From: Variovorax brevis
GTDB lineage: Bacteria; Pseudomonadota; Gammaproteobacteria; Burkholderiales; Burkholderiaceae_C
Assembly: GCF_030317105.1 (NCBI RefSeq)
Contig: NZ_JASZYG010000013.1
Coordinates: 1-64,000 of the forward strand
Direction: 5' to 3'
DNA: 64,000 bases
Positions within the stretch are counted from its first letter, which is position 1, and each line of letters begins with the position of its first letter. Shown here one piece after another: positions 16,236 to 25,237 of the stretch. The notes beneath the pieces were generated by a model. It had not been told where the DNA came from, ran no database searches, and saw nothing but the letters and a program-made list of their open reading frames with translations. A program made the translations under genes and the position numbers.

Positions 16236-17612
16236 TTACGCAGCGCTCGGTGCAGCGAGTGCGTCGGTCGTCTCGGCAGTGCGGCGCAACATGCCTGACA
16301 GGACGAATGCGCAGACCGAACCGATCACCGCAGGCGCCGCAGCGGCGATGAACAGGTCGCGTGTCGGCCAGCCGAGGCCTATGAGGAGGCCCCCAACGCT
16401 CGGGCCAAGAATCGCGCCGGTGCGCCCGATGCCCAGCGCCCAGCCGACGCCTGTCGAACGCAGGCTCGGCGGGTAGACGAACGCGCTGACGGCGTTCGCG
16501 CCCGTTTGCGTGCCCACGACGAAGAAGCCGGCCACGAACGAAACAAGCGTGAAGTACGCAACGGATCCCCCCGAGAACGCCAGCAGCACGAGCATCAGCG
16601 CCCCGCAGAGATAGCCGACCCCGATCACGGAGAACGTATCGAACCGCCGCACAAGGGCCGCCAGCGACAACGTGCCAAAGATGCTGCCCACATGGCTGAT
16701 GGCAGCGGCGCGTACCGCGTCCTCCAGTTGCAGCCCGGACGCGTTTGCAAGCGTTGGCAGCCACGAGACCATGAAATACAGCGCCAGGATGTTCGTGAAG
16801 AACATGATCCAAAGGACGACCGTGCGTATCGCCCTGTGCTCGGTAAAGAGTCTGGCGACCGGGAAGCCAGCTTCGAGCTCGCCGAGCTTGACCTTGGCAG
16901 CTGAATCGACGGACACGTCGGGCGCAATCCGTTTGATTGTCGCGGCGACGAGATCGGAACGGCCTTGCCTCGCGAGATCGCCGATCGACTGCGGCAACAG
17001 GAAGTAGATGGCGACAAGCAGCGCCAGGGGTGCGACGGCGCCGAGCACGAAGACCGATGGCCATCCCAACGTCGGGATCATGTGGGCAGCGATAAACCCG
17101 CCGCCACCTGCGCCGACCGGAAAGCCGCAGGCAATGATCATCGTGGCCGTGCCGCGAATGCGGGCGGGACAGAATTCCGCGGCGTAGGCGACCGCAATCG
17201 GCGTCACGCCGCCGAGCCCAAGCCCACCCAGGAACCGCCATGCGATCAGACTGGTGATGCCGGAGGCTGTGATCGTTCCGAGGGAGCAGAGCGCGAACAG
17301 GAGGATGCATCCGCAAAGCGTGCGCTTGCGCCCGATTCGATCGCCCAATACTCCGAAGATGAGCGCGCCCAGCGTTGTGCCGACCAGTCCGCTGGAAAAC
17401 ACGGGGCCCAGCATCGACCGGTCGACGCCGAATTGCTTGGTAAGGACCGGCGCGACATAGGTGATCACCTGGATGTCATAGCCGTCGATGATCATTGCAA
17501 GGCCGCAGAGGATGAGCACGCAGATGCCGACTGCGCCAAGCTTGCTGCGATCGATCACCCCGGTGACGTCGAGCGTCCCGAGCGAGATGGATCGTGTGGG
17601 TGTCTGTTTCAC
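16236..17612 (-). CDS. MFS transporter, aromatic acid:H+ symporter (AAHS)-like
   Basis: 458 residues from a GTG start at 17612, preceded by AGGAG. Twelve hydrophobic segments fit the major facilitator fold. Features of the AAHS family are visible: the acidic DGYDIQ motif in TM1, the loop motif GVLGDRIGRKR between TM2 and TM3, and RFLGGLGLGGVTP in TM4. AAHS proteins import aromatic or other organic acids with protons across the inner membrane. It lies 120 bases upstream of the FAD oxidoreductase gene on the same strand, so it probably imports that enzyme's substrate or a relative. Substrate not determinable from sequence. Confidence 0.93.
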   Translation of the reverse strand: MKQTPTRSISLGTLDVTGVIDRSKLGAVGICVLILCGLAMIIDGYDIQVITYVAPVLTKQFGVDRSMLGPVFSSGLVGTTLGALIFGVLGDRIGRKRTLCGCILLFALCSLGTITASGITSLIAWRFLGGLGLGGVTPIAVAYAAEFCPARIRGTATMIIACGFPVGAGGGGFIAAHMIPTLGWPSVFVLGAVAPLALLVAIYFLLPQSIGDLARQGRSDLVAATIKRIAPDVSVDSAAKVKLGELEAGFPVARLFTEHRAIRTVVLWIMFFTNILALYFMVSWLPTLANASGLQLEDAVRAAAISHVGSIFGTLSLAALVRRFDTFSVIGVGYLCGALMLVLLAFSGGSVAYFTLVSFVAGFFVVGTQTGANAVSAFVYPPSLRSTGVGWALGIGRTGAILGPSVGGLLIGLGWPTRDLFIAAAAPAVIGSVCAFVLSGMLRRTAETTDALAAPSAA

Positions 17613-17886
17613 GGAAGTCTCCTGTTTGTCGGCCGCTGCTGGCCATGGCTCCGCCCAACGTCTGCTCTGCGGCGACGCGCGGACAAGGTCACGTGGGACT
17701 GAAGAGGGGCGACTTGCGCAACCTTTCGAGTCATCCCCGACCGCGATCCGGGCGGATCGTGGTTCGCCGCGGCCGACCCGGCTTCGCGGTTGATTCCGAG
17801 GCGAACGTCGACGATCGCCTCAGCGGGGTGTCAGGCAGGCTCCCTCAAGGGAAGTTCAGGGCGGCTCCACCCTTCGCCTGCGCTAC

Positions 17887-18861
17887 TTATTGAGGAACGT
17901 AACCGACCTGCTTGGTCACCTGCTCATACAGCGCTTTGTCGGCCTTCACAGCACTCAGCAACTCCGCAGGCGTCGATCCGATCGGATCCACGTTCGTCGA
18001 TGCCTTGAACTTCGTGCGGAACGCGGGGTCGCGCGCTATCGCTGCGATGGCGCCGCTCATCTTGTTCACGATCTCGTCCGGTGTCGTCTTGGGCGCCCAC
18101 ATCGACAGCACCGAGGCGGCATTCAGTTTGTCGAGCCCCTTGACGTCCGCCGCCGTCGGCACGTCCGGCAAGGCCGAATACTTGACGTTGCTGGTGTTGA
18201 GCAGCGGGCGCACGGTCCCCGCCTGGATGTGCTGAACGTAGTTGGGAACCGTGTCCAGATTCATCTGGACCTCACCGGAGATGAGTGCCTGAAGCGACGG
18301 GCCGCTTCCCTTGTAGGGGATCGCCGTGAACTTGAGGCCGGTGCGGCTGGCAATCGCGTACATCACCATCGTGCTCAGCGGCGCCCCGTCCGCGAAGTTC
18401 ACCGCATCCGGGTTCTTCTTCGAGTAGTCCACGAGCTCCTGGAACGTCTTTGCCGGCACCTTGCTGTTCACGACCACGAAGAACGGTGACGAGAGCACGA
18501 GCGACACGGGCTTGAGCTGCGTCGTGACGTCCACAGCATTGGTCTTCACGAACACGGGGGATGCTGACATCACGCCGCCATAGAAGAAGGTGTAGCCGTC
18601 ACCGGGCGCCTGGACCACGGCGTTGGCGCCGATCGTGGTGTTGGCGCCGGGCCGGTTGTCCACGATCACCGGCTGGCCGAGCTTCGCGCCCAACTCGGTG
18701 GCCAGCTGGCGAGCCGACAGATCGATCAATCCGCCCGGGGCGACGCCCAGAATGAGTTTGATCGGCCGGGTCGGCCAGCTTTGCGCCTGCGCGCTTGCGA
18801 AAGTGAGCGTCGCGCCTGCCACGGCTGCGAGCTTCACCAACTTGCGAATGAACTTGGTCAT
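17887..18861 (-). CDS. Bug/TctC-family substrate-binding protein
   Basis: 324 residues from the ATG at 18861, with an upstream GGAG. A signal peptide (MTKFIRKLVKLAAVAGA...ASAQAQ) precedes the mature start SWPTRPIKLILGVAPGG. Bug receptors bind an organic acid in the periplasm. Typical blocks are VDNRPGANTTIGAN, GDGYTFFYGG, IPYKGSGPSLQAL and LPDVPTAADV. It is clearly a close paralogue of the Bug gene at 22938, sharing GVAPGGLID, RPGANTTI, DGYTFFYGG, MSASP and FADGAP. Between the MFS gene and the Gfo/Idh/MocA gene, it is probably part of the same catabolic unit. Confidence 0.93.
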   Translation of the reverse strand: MTKFIRKLVKLAAVAGATLTFASAQAQSWPTRPIKLILGVAPGGLIDLSARQLATELGAKLGQPVIVDNRPGANTTIGANAVVQAPGDGYTFFYGGVMSASPVFVKTNAVDVTTQLKPVSLVLSSPFFVVVNSKVPAKTFQELVDYSKKNPDAVNFADGAPLSTMVMYAIASRTGLKFTAIPYKGSGPSLQALISGEVQMNLDTVPNYVQHIQAGTVRPLLNTSNVKYSALPDVPTAADVKGLDKLNAASVLSMWAPKTTPDEIVNKMSGAIAAIARDPAFRTKFKASTNVDPIGSTPAELLSAVKADKALYEQVTKQVGYVPQ

Positions 18862-18914
18862 TTGATGTCTCCTTGGGTATTGCCCGGGAATAGGTGTTGG
18901 AGGGCTGGCCGCGC

Positions 18915-19985
18915 TCAGGACAGCGCGATTTCGCGTTTCTCGCGGATCGACTGATAGCCTGCGGTGCTGACCTCCTGCACCAGGATGTTGAGGTCGAGGC
19001 TGCACAGGGGATCGACTTCACTTTCGCCGCGGATCACGGCCACGAAATGTTCGGCGCCATCCTTGAACTTGACCGGCACCTTGCTGCAATCGATTCGTTT
19101 GCCTTTGGGGAACTCGGCGTTGACGAGCACAACGTATCCCTTGCTGCTGCTGGTCCGAATCACGCCGTCGGTACCGTAGACGATGAGGCCACGGTTGGTC
19201 GGATCGACTTCTTCGTCAGCGCCTTCGTCCCATTGCGTCCAGCTGCCTTCGGCCTGGCCGAGCGCGCCCGGCCACTTCATCGTGACCACCGCGTTGTCTT
19301 CCATCTCGGCCGGAATGTGCACCTTGACGAAATGACCTGCCATCGCCGATACGCTCTCAGGCCGCCCGAAGATGTGGCACAGATAGCTGATGCCGTAGTA
19401 GCAGTAGTTGATGAGGATGCCGCCGCCGTTCTTCTCCATGTCCCAGAGCCAGTCGGTGAAGAAGTGCGACGCGCCAGCCTTCTCGGTGCCGGCGTTGGCG
19501 TTGCGCCATTTGGCCCAGAAGGGCTTGCCAATGGCGCCTCCCTCGATGAGCTCGAAGCCCTTGCGCAGCGCCGCCTTCCAGATCGACAGCGAATTGACCA
19601 CCAGCTTCACGCCGGTCTCATCGACGATCTTCTTCATCTCCCAGGCATCGGCCATCGTGGTGCACAGCGGCTTGTCCATCAGGATGTGGAGGCCCTTCCT
19701 GGCAGCGGCACGCACGGGCTCGACTTTGGCGTTGCTTGGCAGGCCGATCAACACCGCATCGAGTTGCTCCTTCTCCAGCATCTCGTTGTAGTCCGTGTAG
19801 ATGCGCTCGATGCCGAGGTCGGACCGCAGCCTGGCCTGCAGCTCGGGGTGTTCCTCCGTCGCAGCCACCAGCGTGACGCCGGGATGGTCCTTGAACTCAT
19901 GGAAGACCCCTTTGCCCCAGACGGGCCAGAAGTGGTCGTGCACGGCGCCGATGATGCCGATGCGGATCTCTTTCTTCGCGTTCAT
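18915..19985 (-). CDS. Gfo/Idh/MocA-family NAD(P)-dependent oxidoreductase
   Basis: 356 residues, usual length. The N-terminal Rossmann domain starts IRIGIIGAVHDHF, slightly unlike the standard GxGxxG since the glycine pattern is GIIGAVHDH. The catalytic Lys of the EKP motif is present as MDKPL (K105). The C-terminal alpha/beta domain carries GGGILINYCYYGISYLCHI, where the usual GGG-x-L-x-D-x-G-x-H histidine motif is altered. Members oxidise sugars, cyclitols or sugar acids, or reduce ketones, with NAD(P). Flanked by a Bug gene and an SDR gene on the same strand, it probably acts on a hydroxylated ring or polyol. Start supported by GAGG upstream. Confidence 0.92.
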   Translation of the reverse strand: MNAKKEIRIGIIGAVHDHFWPVWGKGVFHEFKDHPGVTLVAATEEHPELQARLRSDLGIERIYTDYNEMLEKEQLDAVLIGLPSNAKVEPVRAAARKGLHILMDKPLCTTMADAWEMKKIVDETGVKLVVNSLSIWKAALRKGFELIEGGAIGKPFWAKWRNANAGTEKAGASHFFTDWLWDMEKNGGGILINYCYYGISYLCHIFGRPESVSAMAGHFVKVHIPAEMEDNAVVTMKWPGALGQAEGSWTQWDEGADEEVDPTNRGLIVYGTDGVIRTSSSKGYVVLVNAEFPKGKRIDCSKVPVKFKDGAEHFVAVIRGESEVDPLCSLDLNILVQEVSTAGYQSIREKREIALS

Positions 19986-20007
19986 GTTTGCCTCGTTCGA
20001 TGGATGG

Positions 20008-20784
20008 TTACTTCGGGTCCGACGCGTACTTGCCTACCGGGGCCAACTGGGAGCCGCCGGCCACATAGAGCGTCTCGCCAGTCACGAAGCCGGCTTCCTC
20101 CGATGCGAAGTACGCCACCGCGCCGGCGATGTCCTCGCGGGTCGCCAGGCGCTGGATGGGCGTGCGGCTGATGGCCAGGCGATTGCTGGCCAGTTGCTGT
20201 TCCGGCGTCCGGTTCAGGATGTCGAGGCCCGGTGTCACCTTGATCGAGGCCGGCGCGACGGCGTTGGCCGTGATGTTCCACTCGCCCAGTTCGCGAGCCC
20301 AGGAGACGGTGAGGGCATCGAGCCCTGCCTTGCTGGCGCCATAGGCAGGCATGCCGCCGGCCAGGCTGTTTCGCGACGTGATCTGGACAAGGCGACCATG
20401 GCCCTGTGCCTTCATGGTGGGGATGACGGCGCGGCCGACGAGGAAGGGTCCTTTGAGGTTGATCCTGACGATGCGATCGAAGATCGCCTCGTCCATCTCC
20501 CAGTGGTCCTCCTTCACGAGCACGCCGGCGTTGTTCACCAGGATGTCGATCCGTCCCCAGCGCTCCAGGACACGGGCGACCGCTGCCTTCACGGACGCGT
20601 CCGAGGTCACGTCCATCTCGACGCCAAAGGTGTCGTTCCCAAGCTCCTTTGCCGCATCTTCACAGGCCGCAGCGTTGATGTCGGCCAGCACAATGCGGCA
20701 GCCATCTTTCATCAGTCGGGCGCCAATGCCTCTGCCAAGCGCTCCAGCGCCGCCAGTTACCAGTGCTACGCGTTTCAAATCCAT
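20008..20784 (-). CDS. Short-chain dehydrogenase/reductase
   Basis: 258 residues from the ATG at 20784, with GGAG upstream. It is a classical SDR: cofactor motif TGGAGALGRG (residues 10-19), NNAG (85-88), catalytic Ser near 137 in ITSRNS, and YGASK with Y148 and K152. The acidic residue after beta2 (ADI) suggests NAD preference. It would interconvert a secondary alcohol and ketone in the cytoplasm. First gene of the minus-strand set that includes the Gfo/Idh/MocA enzyme and a Bug receptor, it is divergent from a LysR gene at 20904. Confidence 0.95.
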   Translation of the reverse strand: MDLKRVALVTGGAGALGRGIGARLMKDGCRIVLADINAAACEDAAKELGNDTFGVEMDVTSDASVKAAVARVLERWGRIDILVNNAGVLVKEDHWEMDEAIFDRIVRINLKGPFLVGRAVIPTMKAQGHGRLVQITSRNSLAGGMPAYGASKAGLDALTVSWARELGEWNITANAVAPASIKVTPGLDILNRTPEQQLASNRLAISRTPIQRLATREDIAGAVAYFASEEAGFVTGETLYVAGGSQLAPVGKYASDPK

Positions 20785-20858
20785 TGCTATCTCCAAGTTG
20801 TGTTGATCGATGCAATGAATGATGCCGAGGGGAGCTCTACCTCGTAAGCCCATGTAGA

Positions 20859-20875
20859 CTCATACGAACTGTGAG
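20859..20875. promoter_or_regulatory. Candidate LysR operator, CTCA-N9-TGAG dyad
   Basis: Within the 119-base divergent gap between the SDR and LysR genes, CTCA and TGAG form an inverted repeat 28 bases before the LysR start. The spacing gives TCA-N9-TGA rather than a strict T-N11-A box, so it is only a candidate. Confidence 0.3.
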
Positions 20876-20903
20876 CGCGCGGATCAGATAGTCAGGGAAA
20901 ACC

Positions 20904-21878
20904 ATGAGTGCTGATCGATTCCGGGAGTTCGAAACCTTCGTTGCCGTCGTGGAGTCGGGCAGCTTTTCGGCTGCGTCGCGCAAGCTCGGGTGCACCCCTT
21001 CTGCGGTCAGCAAGCTGATCGAGCGCATGGAGAACCGCTTGGGCGTGCGGCTGCTGCAGCGGACCTCGCGCAGCCTGTCGTTGACGCAGGAAGGCCGGAA
21101 CCTTCATCGATCGGCGATCCGCGTCCTGGAAGCGATCAGCGATGCCGAGTCGACGTTGTCGGAGGTGAATGCCCCGGCCACCGGGTTGCTTCGGGTGCAC
21201 ACGACACTGAACTTCGCGCAGACGCAACTGGCGCCCGTTCTCCCCGGGTTCCTGGCCCTCCATCCGCAGCTCCGGATCGAGTTCATCCTCAACAGCGAGC
21301 CCATCGACCTGGTCAACGCGGACATCGACCTTTCGCTGCAGGTCGGGCCCGTGACCAACCCGTCACTGATTGCCAGGCGGATCGCCACGACCCGCTGGTT
21401 GCTGTGTGCCGCCCCCGAATACTTGAAAACGGCTGGCGTACCGCGGGTGCCCGAGGACCTGCTCGATCACAACTGCTTGAATTTCCTGCCCCAGACGTAT
21501 CGCAGCGTCTGGCCACTTCGGACCGACGAAGGCGAGCAGGGTTCCAGCGCGCCGACGCGCTATGAGGCCGTCGGCAACGTCGCCAGCAACTCGGACAACT
21601 TCCTGCGTGTGCTGGCGTGCCAGGGCATGGGCATCGCCAGGCTCGCTGCGTTTCACATCAGCCAGGACTTGAAGGACGGCCGTCTGCTGACCGTGCTGGG
21701 CGGCAGCATTCCCGACCTCCCTGAGCCAGTGTTCGCGGTTTATCAGAGTCGCCGCAATCTGAGCTCGCGCGTCAAGGTGTTCCTGAAGTTCCTGGAAGAG
21801 CGGTTGGCGGAATCGATGGATTGGAGAAGCAGCATGGATCCGCCGCTGCCGATCGAATCAGCGTCGCGTGGCTCCTAG
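20904..21878 (+). CDS. LysR-family transcriptional regulator
   Basis: 324 residues. The N-terminal winged HTH reads RFREFETFVAVVESGSFSAA, CTPSAVSKLIERMENRLG, LLQRTSRSLSLTQEG; the last part is typical of the subfamily near DmlR/AaeR. An effector domain follows from GLLRVHTTLNFAQ. Transcribed away from the SDR/Gfo/Bug genes, it is their likely regulator. Its last four bases overlap those of the next, convergent LysR gene (21875-21878), a tight tail-to-tail arrangement. Confidence 0.95.
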   Translation: MSADRFREFETFVAVVESGSFSAASRKLGCTPSAVSKLIERMENRLGVRLLQRTSRSLSLTQEGRNLHRSAIRVLEAISDAESTLSEVNAPATGLLRVHTTLNFAQTQLAPVLPGFLALHPQLRIEFILNSEPIDLVNADIDLSLQVGPVTNPSLIARRIATTRWLLCAAPEYLKTAGVPRVPEDLLDHNCLNFLPQTYRSVWPLRTDEGEQGSSAPTRYEAVGNVASNSDNFLRVLACQGMGIARLAAFHISQDLKDGRLLTVLGGSIPDLPEPVFAVYQSRRNLSSRVKVFLKFLEERLAESMDWRSSMDPPLPIESASRGS

Positions 21879-22822
21879 CGATCCTGTTGCGATCCCTTCG
21901 TTCGTGACCGGATCTCCGTCACCAGGAAGTCGTGGAGCAGTCTGGTGGCATGCGGTGCTGCGCCGTCGGCCTTCGCGATCCACACCTCCGCGCGCGGAAG
22001 CAGTGGAAAGCCATCGTCTGGCCCCAGGATGCGCAGCCGGTCCGAGATGCTTTGGGCCATGAAGACCCCCACGCCGAGGCCGGCGCGGACGGAGTTTTCG
22101 AGCGCCGTGAGGTTCCCGCAGCAGCAAGCCTGGCGCCAGGGAATGCCCGCGCCATCGAGCGCGGTGATCGCCCACGCGCGCACGCCAGAGCCTTCTTGCT
22201 GAAGCGCGAGCGGCAGCGGCCGCTGGCGCCAGGTGTTGTGTTTGGGCGAACAGACCCAGACGGCATCCGAACGTGCCAAGACGGTCGTGCCTGGAACGCC
22301 ACTGCTGGCAGCCACGCCCTGCGGCCCCATACCGATGACGAGGTCGTAGTCCATGCCCAGTCGAGGCCTCATCGTGGAGGGAATGCCGATCTGCAGATCG
22401 AATTGGACCTCCGGGTACTTGCCGCAGAACTGCGCCAGAAGCGCTGGTAGAACTACCGTGGCGTAGTGCTCGGCAGCGCCGATTCGCACGAGGCCGGCCA
22501 CACGGGCCAGCTTTCTCTCGGCAAAGACGTCGTCGTTCAGCGCCAGCAGCTGCTGCGCCTTCGGAAGCAGCCACAGGCCGTCGGCCGTAGGAGTTACCCC
22601 CTCGCGCTTGCGAAGCAGCAAGGTGCAGCCAACCTGCTCCTCCAGACGCTGCATCTGCATGCTGATCGCCGACTGCGTCCTATGCAGCGCATTGGCGGCC
22701 GCGGTGATGCTGCCGTTGTGCACGACCGCAACGAAAGTCCTGAGCAGATCGAGATCAAGTAGTCGAGGCATTGGAACGGCCTGTTCAACGAGCGCTGCAG
22801 GGACAGCGCGAAAGTCTGACAT
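21875..22822 (-). CDS. LysR-family transcriptional regulator
   Basis: 315 residues from the ATG at 22822; a second ATG at 22771 (MPRLLDLDLLRTFVAVV) would also fit the family and neither has a convincing ribosome binding site. HTH residues are visible in NGSITAAANALHRTQSAISMQMQRLEEQVG and LLLRKREGVTPTADG. The effector domain begins GLVRIGAAEHYA. Divergent from the Bug gene at 22938 and the FAD oxidoreductase gene at 23953, it is probably their regulator. A double LysR junction with the convergent gene separates two regulated blocks of the island. Confidence 0.94.
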   Translation of the reverse strand: MSDFRAVPAALVEQAVPMPRLLDLDLLRTFVAVVHNGSITAAANALHRTQSAISMQMQRLEEQVGCTLLLRKREGVTPTADGLWLLPKAQQLLALNDDVFAERKLARVAGLVRIGAAEHYATVVLPALLAQFCGKYPEVQFDLQIGIPSTMRPRLGMDYDLVIGMGPQGVAASSGVPGTTVLARSDAVWVCSPKHNTWRQRPLPLALQQEGSGVRAWAITALDGAGIPWRQACCCGNLTALENSVRAGLGVGVFMAQSISDRLRILGPDDGFPLLPRAEVWIAKADGAAPHATRLLHDFLVTEIRSRTKGSQQDR

Positions 22823-22937
22823 CAAGGTTGTTGATGCCCAGCATAAACAAGTATCGATTGTCTGAATACCCGGTCAAACCTACATTGCCTCCATGCGCCG
22901 CCTGTCGCGGCAATTGCAAACAACTCAGGAGACAAGC

Positions 22938-23921
22938 ATGAATCGATTTCTCGCTGCTACCGCGGCTCCGTGGAAGCTTTTGGCGTCACTCACCATCGGC
23001 ATCGTGCCAATGGTCGCCGGGGCACAGGACAACTATCCCGCCCGACCTGTCAAGATCATCGTCGGCGTCGCGCCAGGTGGCTTGATCGACGCGACGGCGC
23101 GACTCACCGCCACGAACCTGGCGACGCGGCTCGGCCAGCCCATCATTGTGGAAAACCGTCCTGGCGCCAACACGACCATTGCCGCCAACGCCGTGCTCAA
23201 GGCGGCGCCGGATGGCTACACCTTCTTCTACGGCGGCGCGATGTCGGCCTCGCCCATCTTCGTGAAGAACGGCGCCGTCGATTTCGTCAAGCAGATGAAG
23301 CCGGTCTCGCTGCTTGTCTCCGCCCCGTTCTTCATGCTGGTCAACAACAAGGTGCCGGCCAAGACCATTCAGGAACTGATCGACTACTCCAGGAAGAACC
23401 CGGGCAAGTTGAACTTTGCCGATGGTGCACCTGCGAGCACCCTGGTGATGCACGCCATCGCCGAGCGCACGGGCATCACCTTCACCCCGGTCCCGTACAA
23501 GGGAAGCGCTCCTTCGTTGATGGCGGTCATTGCCGACGAGGTCGACATGACGATCGACACGGTTCCCAACTACCTGCCGCACATCAAGTCGGGCAAGGTG
23601 CGCGCCCTGATGAACACCGGCCAGGCCCGGGCCTTGGTTCTGCCTGACGTGCCGACCGGCACGGAAGCCAAGGTGATCGACTTCAACGCGGCATCGGTCC
23701 TCGGGTGGTGGGCACCGCCCGGCACGCCGGACGCCATCGTCCAGCGCGTGAGCAAGGAGATCGCGGCCATCTCGAAAACGCCGGAGTTCCGCGACAAGTT
23801 CCGGGTCACGACCCAAACCGATCCGGTCGGCTCCACGCCCGCCGAGCTGCTGAAAGTGATCGAGTCGGACAACGCGCTGTTCAGCGGCGTTGCAAAGCGC
23901 ATCGGCTTTCAACCCCAATGA
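22938..23921 (+). CDS. Bug/TctC-family substrate-binding protein
   Basis: 327 residues from the ATG at 22938, with AGGAG upstream. Signal peptide up to VAGAQ, mature start DNYPARPVKIIVGVAPGG. Conserved blocks: VENRPGANTTIAAN, DGYTFFYGG, VPYKGSAPSL, LPDVPTGTEA. It closely resembles the Bug protein encoded at 17887 but has a different C-terminus (KRIGFQPQ). It captures an unknown organic acid in the periplasm. It is 31 bases upstream of the FAD oxidoreductase gene and probably co-transcribed with it; a LysR gene diverges on the other side. Confidence 0.94.
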   Translation: MNRFLAATAAPWKLLASLTIGIVPMVAGAQDNYPARPVKIIVGVAPGGLIDATARLTATNLATRLGQPIIVENRPGANTTIAANAVLKAAPDGYTFFYGGAMSASPIFVKNGAVDFVKQMKPVSLLVSAPFFMLVNNKVPAKTIQELIDYSRKNPGKLNFADGAPASTLVMHAIAERTGITFTPVPYKGSAPSLMAVIADEVDMTIDTVPNYLPHIKSGKVRALMNTGQARALVLPDVPTGTEAKVIDFNAASVLGWWAPPGTPDAIVQRVSKEIAAISKTPEFRDKFRVTTQTDPVGSTPAELLKVIESDNALFSGVAKRIGFQPQ

Positions 23922-23952
23922 CCGCAACAGAGTTCGATGCCGGAGATCGCAA

Positions 23953-25221
23953 ATGACGAATCGTGACAATGAGCGCTACGACGTGGTGGTCGTGGGCGGG
24001 GGTGCGGCAGGCGTTGCCGCCGCACTGGGTTCGGCACGCCAAGGTGCGCGAACCCTGCTGGTGGAACGCTACGGCTTTCTGGGTGGCTGCGCAACCAACT
24101 CGCTGGTGCTGACGTACTGTGGTTTCTACGTGGCCGGTGAGCAGGCCAGGCGCGCCATCGGGGGCGTCGGCTGGGAATTGCTACTGGAACTGGAGCGCCT
24201 GGGCTGTGACCCTGCGCCGGTCCGCAGCAAGAGCGGCAACTGGCTGGTGATGCTCGACGTCGAGGCGGTCAAGTTCGCCTTCGACAACCTGATCTCGGCG
24301 CCGAACCTGGACCTGCGCTTTCACACGCGCATGATCTCGGCCGAGGTGGCGCAAGGGCGCATCACGAGCGTGCGACTGGCCGACCATGCGGGTTTGCGTG
24401 ACATCGAAGCGGGTGCCTTCGTCGACGCAAGCGGTGACGCGAGCCTGTCGGCCTTCGCGGGCGCTCCCTTCTCGCAGCCTGGCGGCCCGGGAGCCCATGT
24501 GCAGCCAGCATCGCTGCCCGTGCACATCGGCGGGGTACCGCCCGACGTGCCGATCGACCGGGAGCAGCTCGCTGCCATCACGGCCCGCTACAACGCCACG
24601 GCGGCGACGCCCTTGGCACGCACCGACGGTGGCGTGCTGGTCCGGTTGCCGGTGTCCGAGGGTGTGTGGTGGATGGGGGTGGACCTGTCCACCCAAGGTC
24701 TGCATGGCAGCGACCTGGCTGCCGCGGAGATCGCAGCCCGACGCCAGGCATGGGATTTCCTTCCCTGCCTGCGCGAGTTGCCGGGCTTCGGGAAGGCGCA
24801 CATCCTGACGACCGGCCCCCAACTGGGTATCCGCGAAACGCGGCGCCCCCGTTCAATGGGCGATGTGACCGCCGAAGACGGCCGCGAAGGCCGCCGCCGC
24901 GCGGACGGCGTCGGCCGCGGCTGCTGGCCCATGGAGGTGCACGAGGCACCGGGTCGCGCAACGTTCGTGCCCATCGGTGGCGAGGGGTTCTTCGACATCC
25001 CCTACGCGGCGATCCAGGCGGAGACCCTCGGCAACCTGCGTCTGGCCGGTCGCGTGACGGGTGCCGACCGGCAGGCCTATGGCTCGACACGGGTCATGGG
25101 TACGGCATTCGCGACCGGCCATGCGGCCGGCGTGTCTGCGGCGCTGCAATGCGAGCAAGGTTCGGTGCCTGGCGCAGAGGCAGTGCGGAGGGTTCTTGCC
25201 GCACAGGACGCCATCGTCTAG
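23953..25221 (+). CDS. FAD-dependent oxidoreductase (FAD_oxidored type)
   Basis: 422 residues from the ATG at 23953 (MTNRDNERYDVVVVGG), preceded by GGAG; the open frame extends upstream but overlaps the Bug gene. The dinucleotide fold reads VVVVGGGAAGVAAALGSARQGA, followed by VERYGFLGGCAT. Later features are DASGDASLSAFAG, GIRETRR and a C-terminal AGRVTGADRQAYGSTRVMGTAFATGHAAG. It is a paralogue of the damaged enzyme encoded at 14788-16115 (matching GGG-x-AGV and ERYGF-GG). Likely role: FAD-linked oxidation of the substrate taken up through the neighbouring Bug receptor. The substrate is unknown. Confidence 0.92.
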   Translation: MTNRDNERYDVVVVGGGAAGVAAALGSARQGARTLLVERYGFLGGCATNSLVLTYCGFYVAGEQARRAIGGVGWELLLELERLGCDPAPVRSKSGNWLVMLDVEAVKFAFDNLISAPNLDLRFHTRMISAEVAQGRITSVRLADHAGLRDIEAGAFVDASGDASLSAFAGAPFSQPGGPGAHVQPASLPVHIGGVPPDVPIDREQLAAITARYNATAATPLARTDGGVLVRLPVSEGVWWMGVDLSTQGLHGSDLAAAEIAARRQAWDFLPCLRELPGFGKAHILTTGPQLGIRETRRPRSMGDVTAEDGREGRRRADGVGRGCWPMEVHEAPGRATFVPIGGEGFFDIPYAAIQAETLGNLRLAGRVTGADRQAYGSTRVMGTAFATGHAAGVSAALQCEQGSVPGAEAVRRVLAAQDAIV

Positions 25222-25237
25222 CCAGCCTGCACACGAC

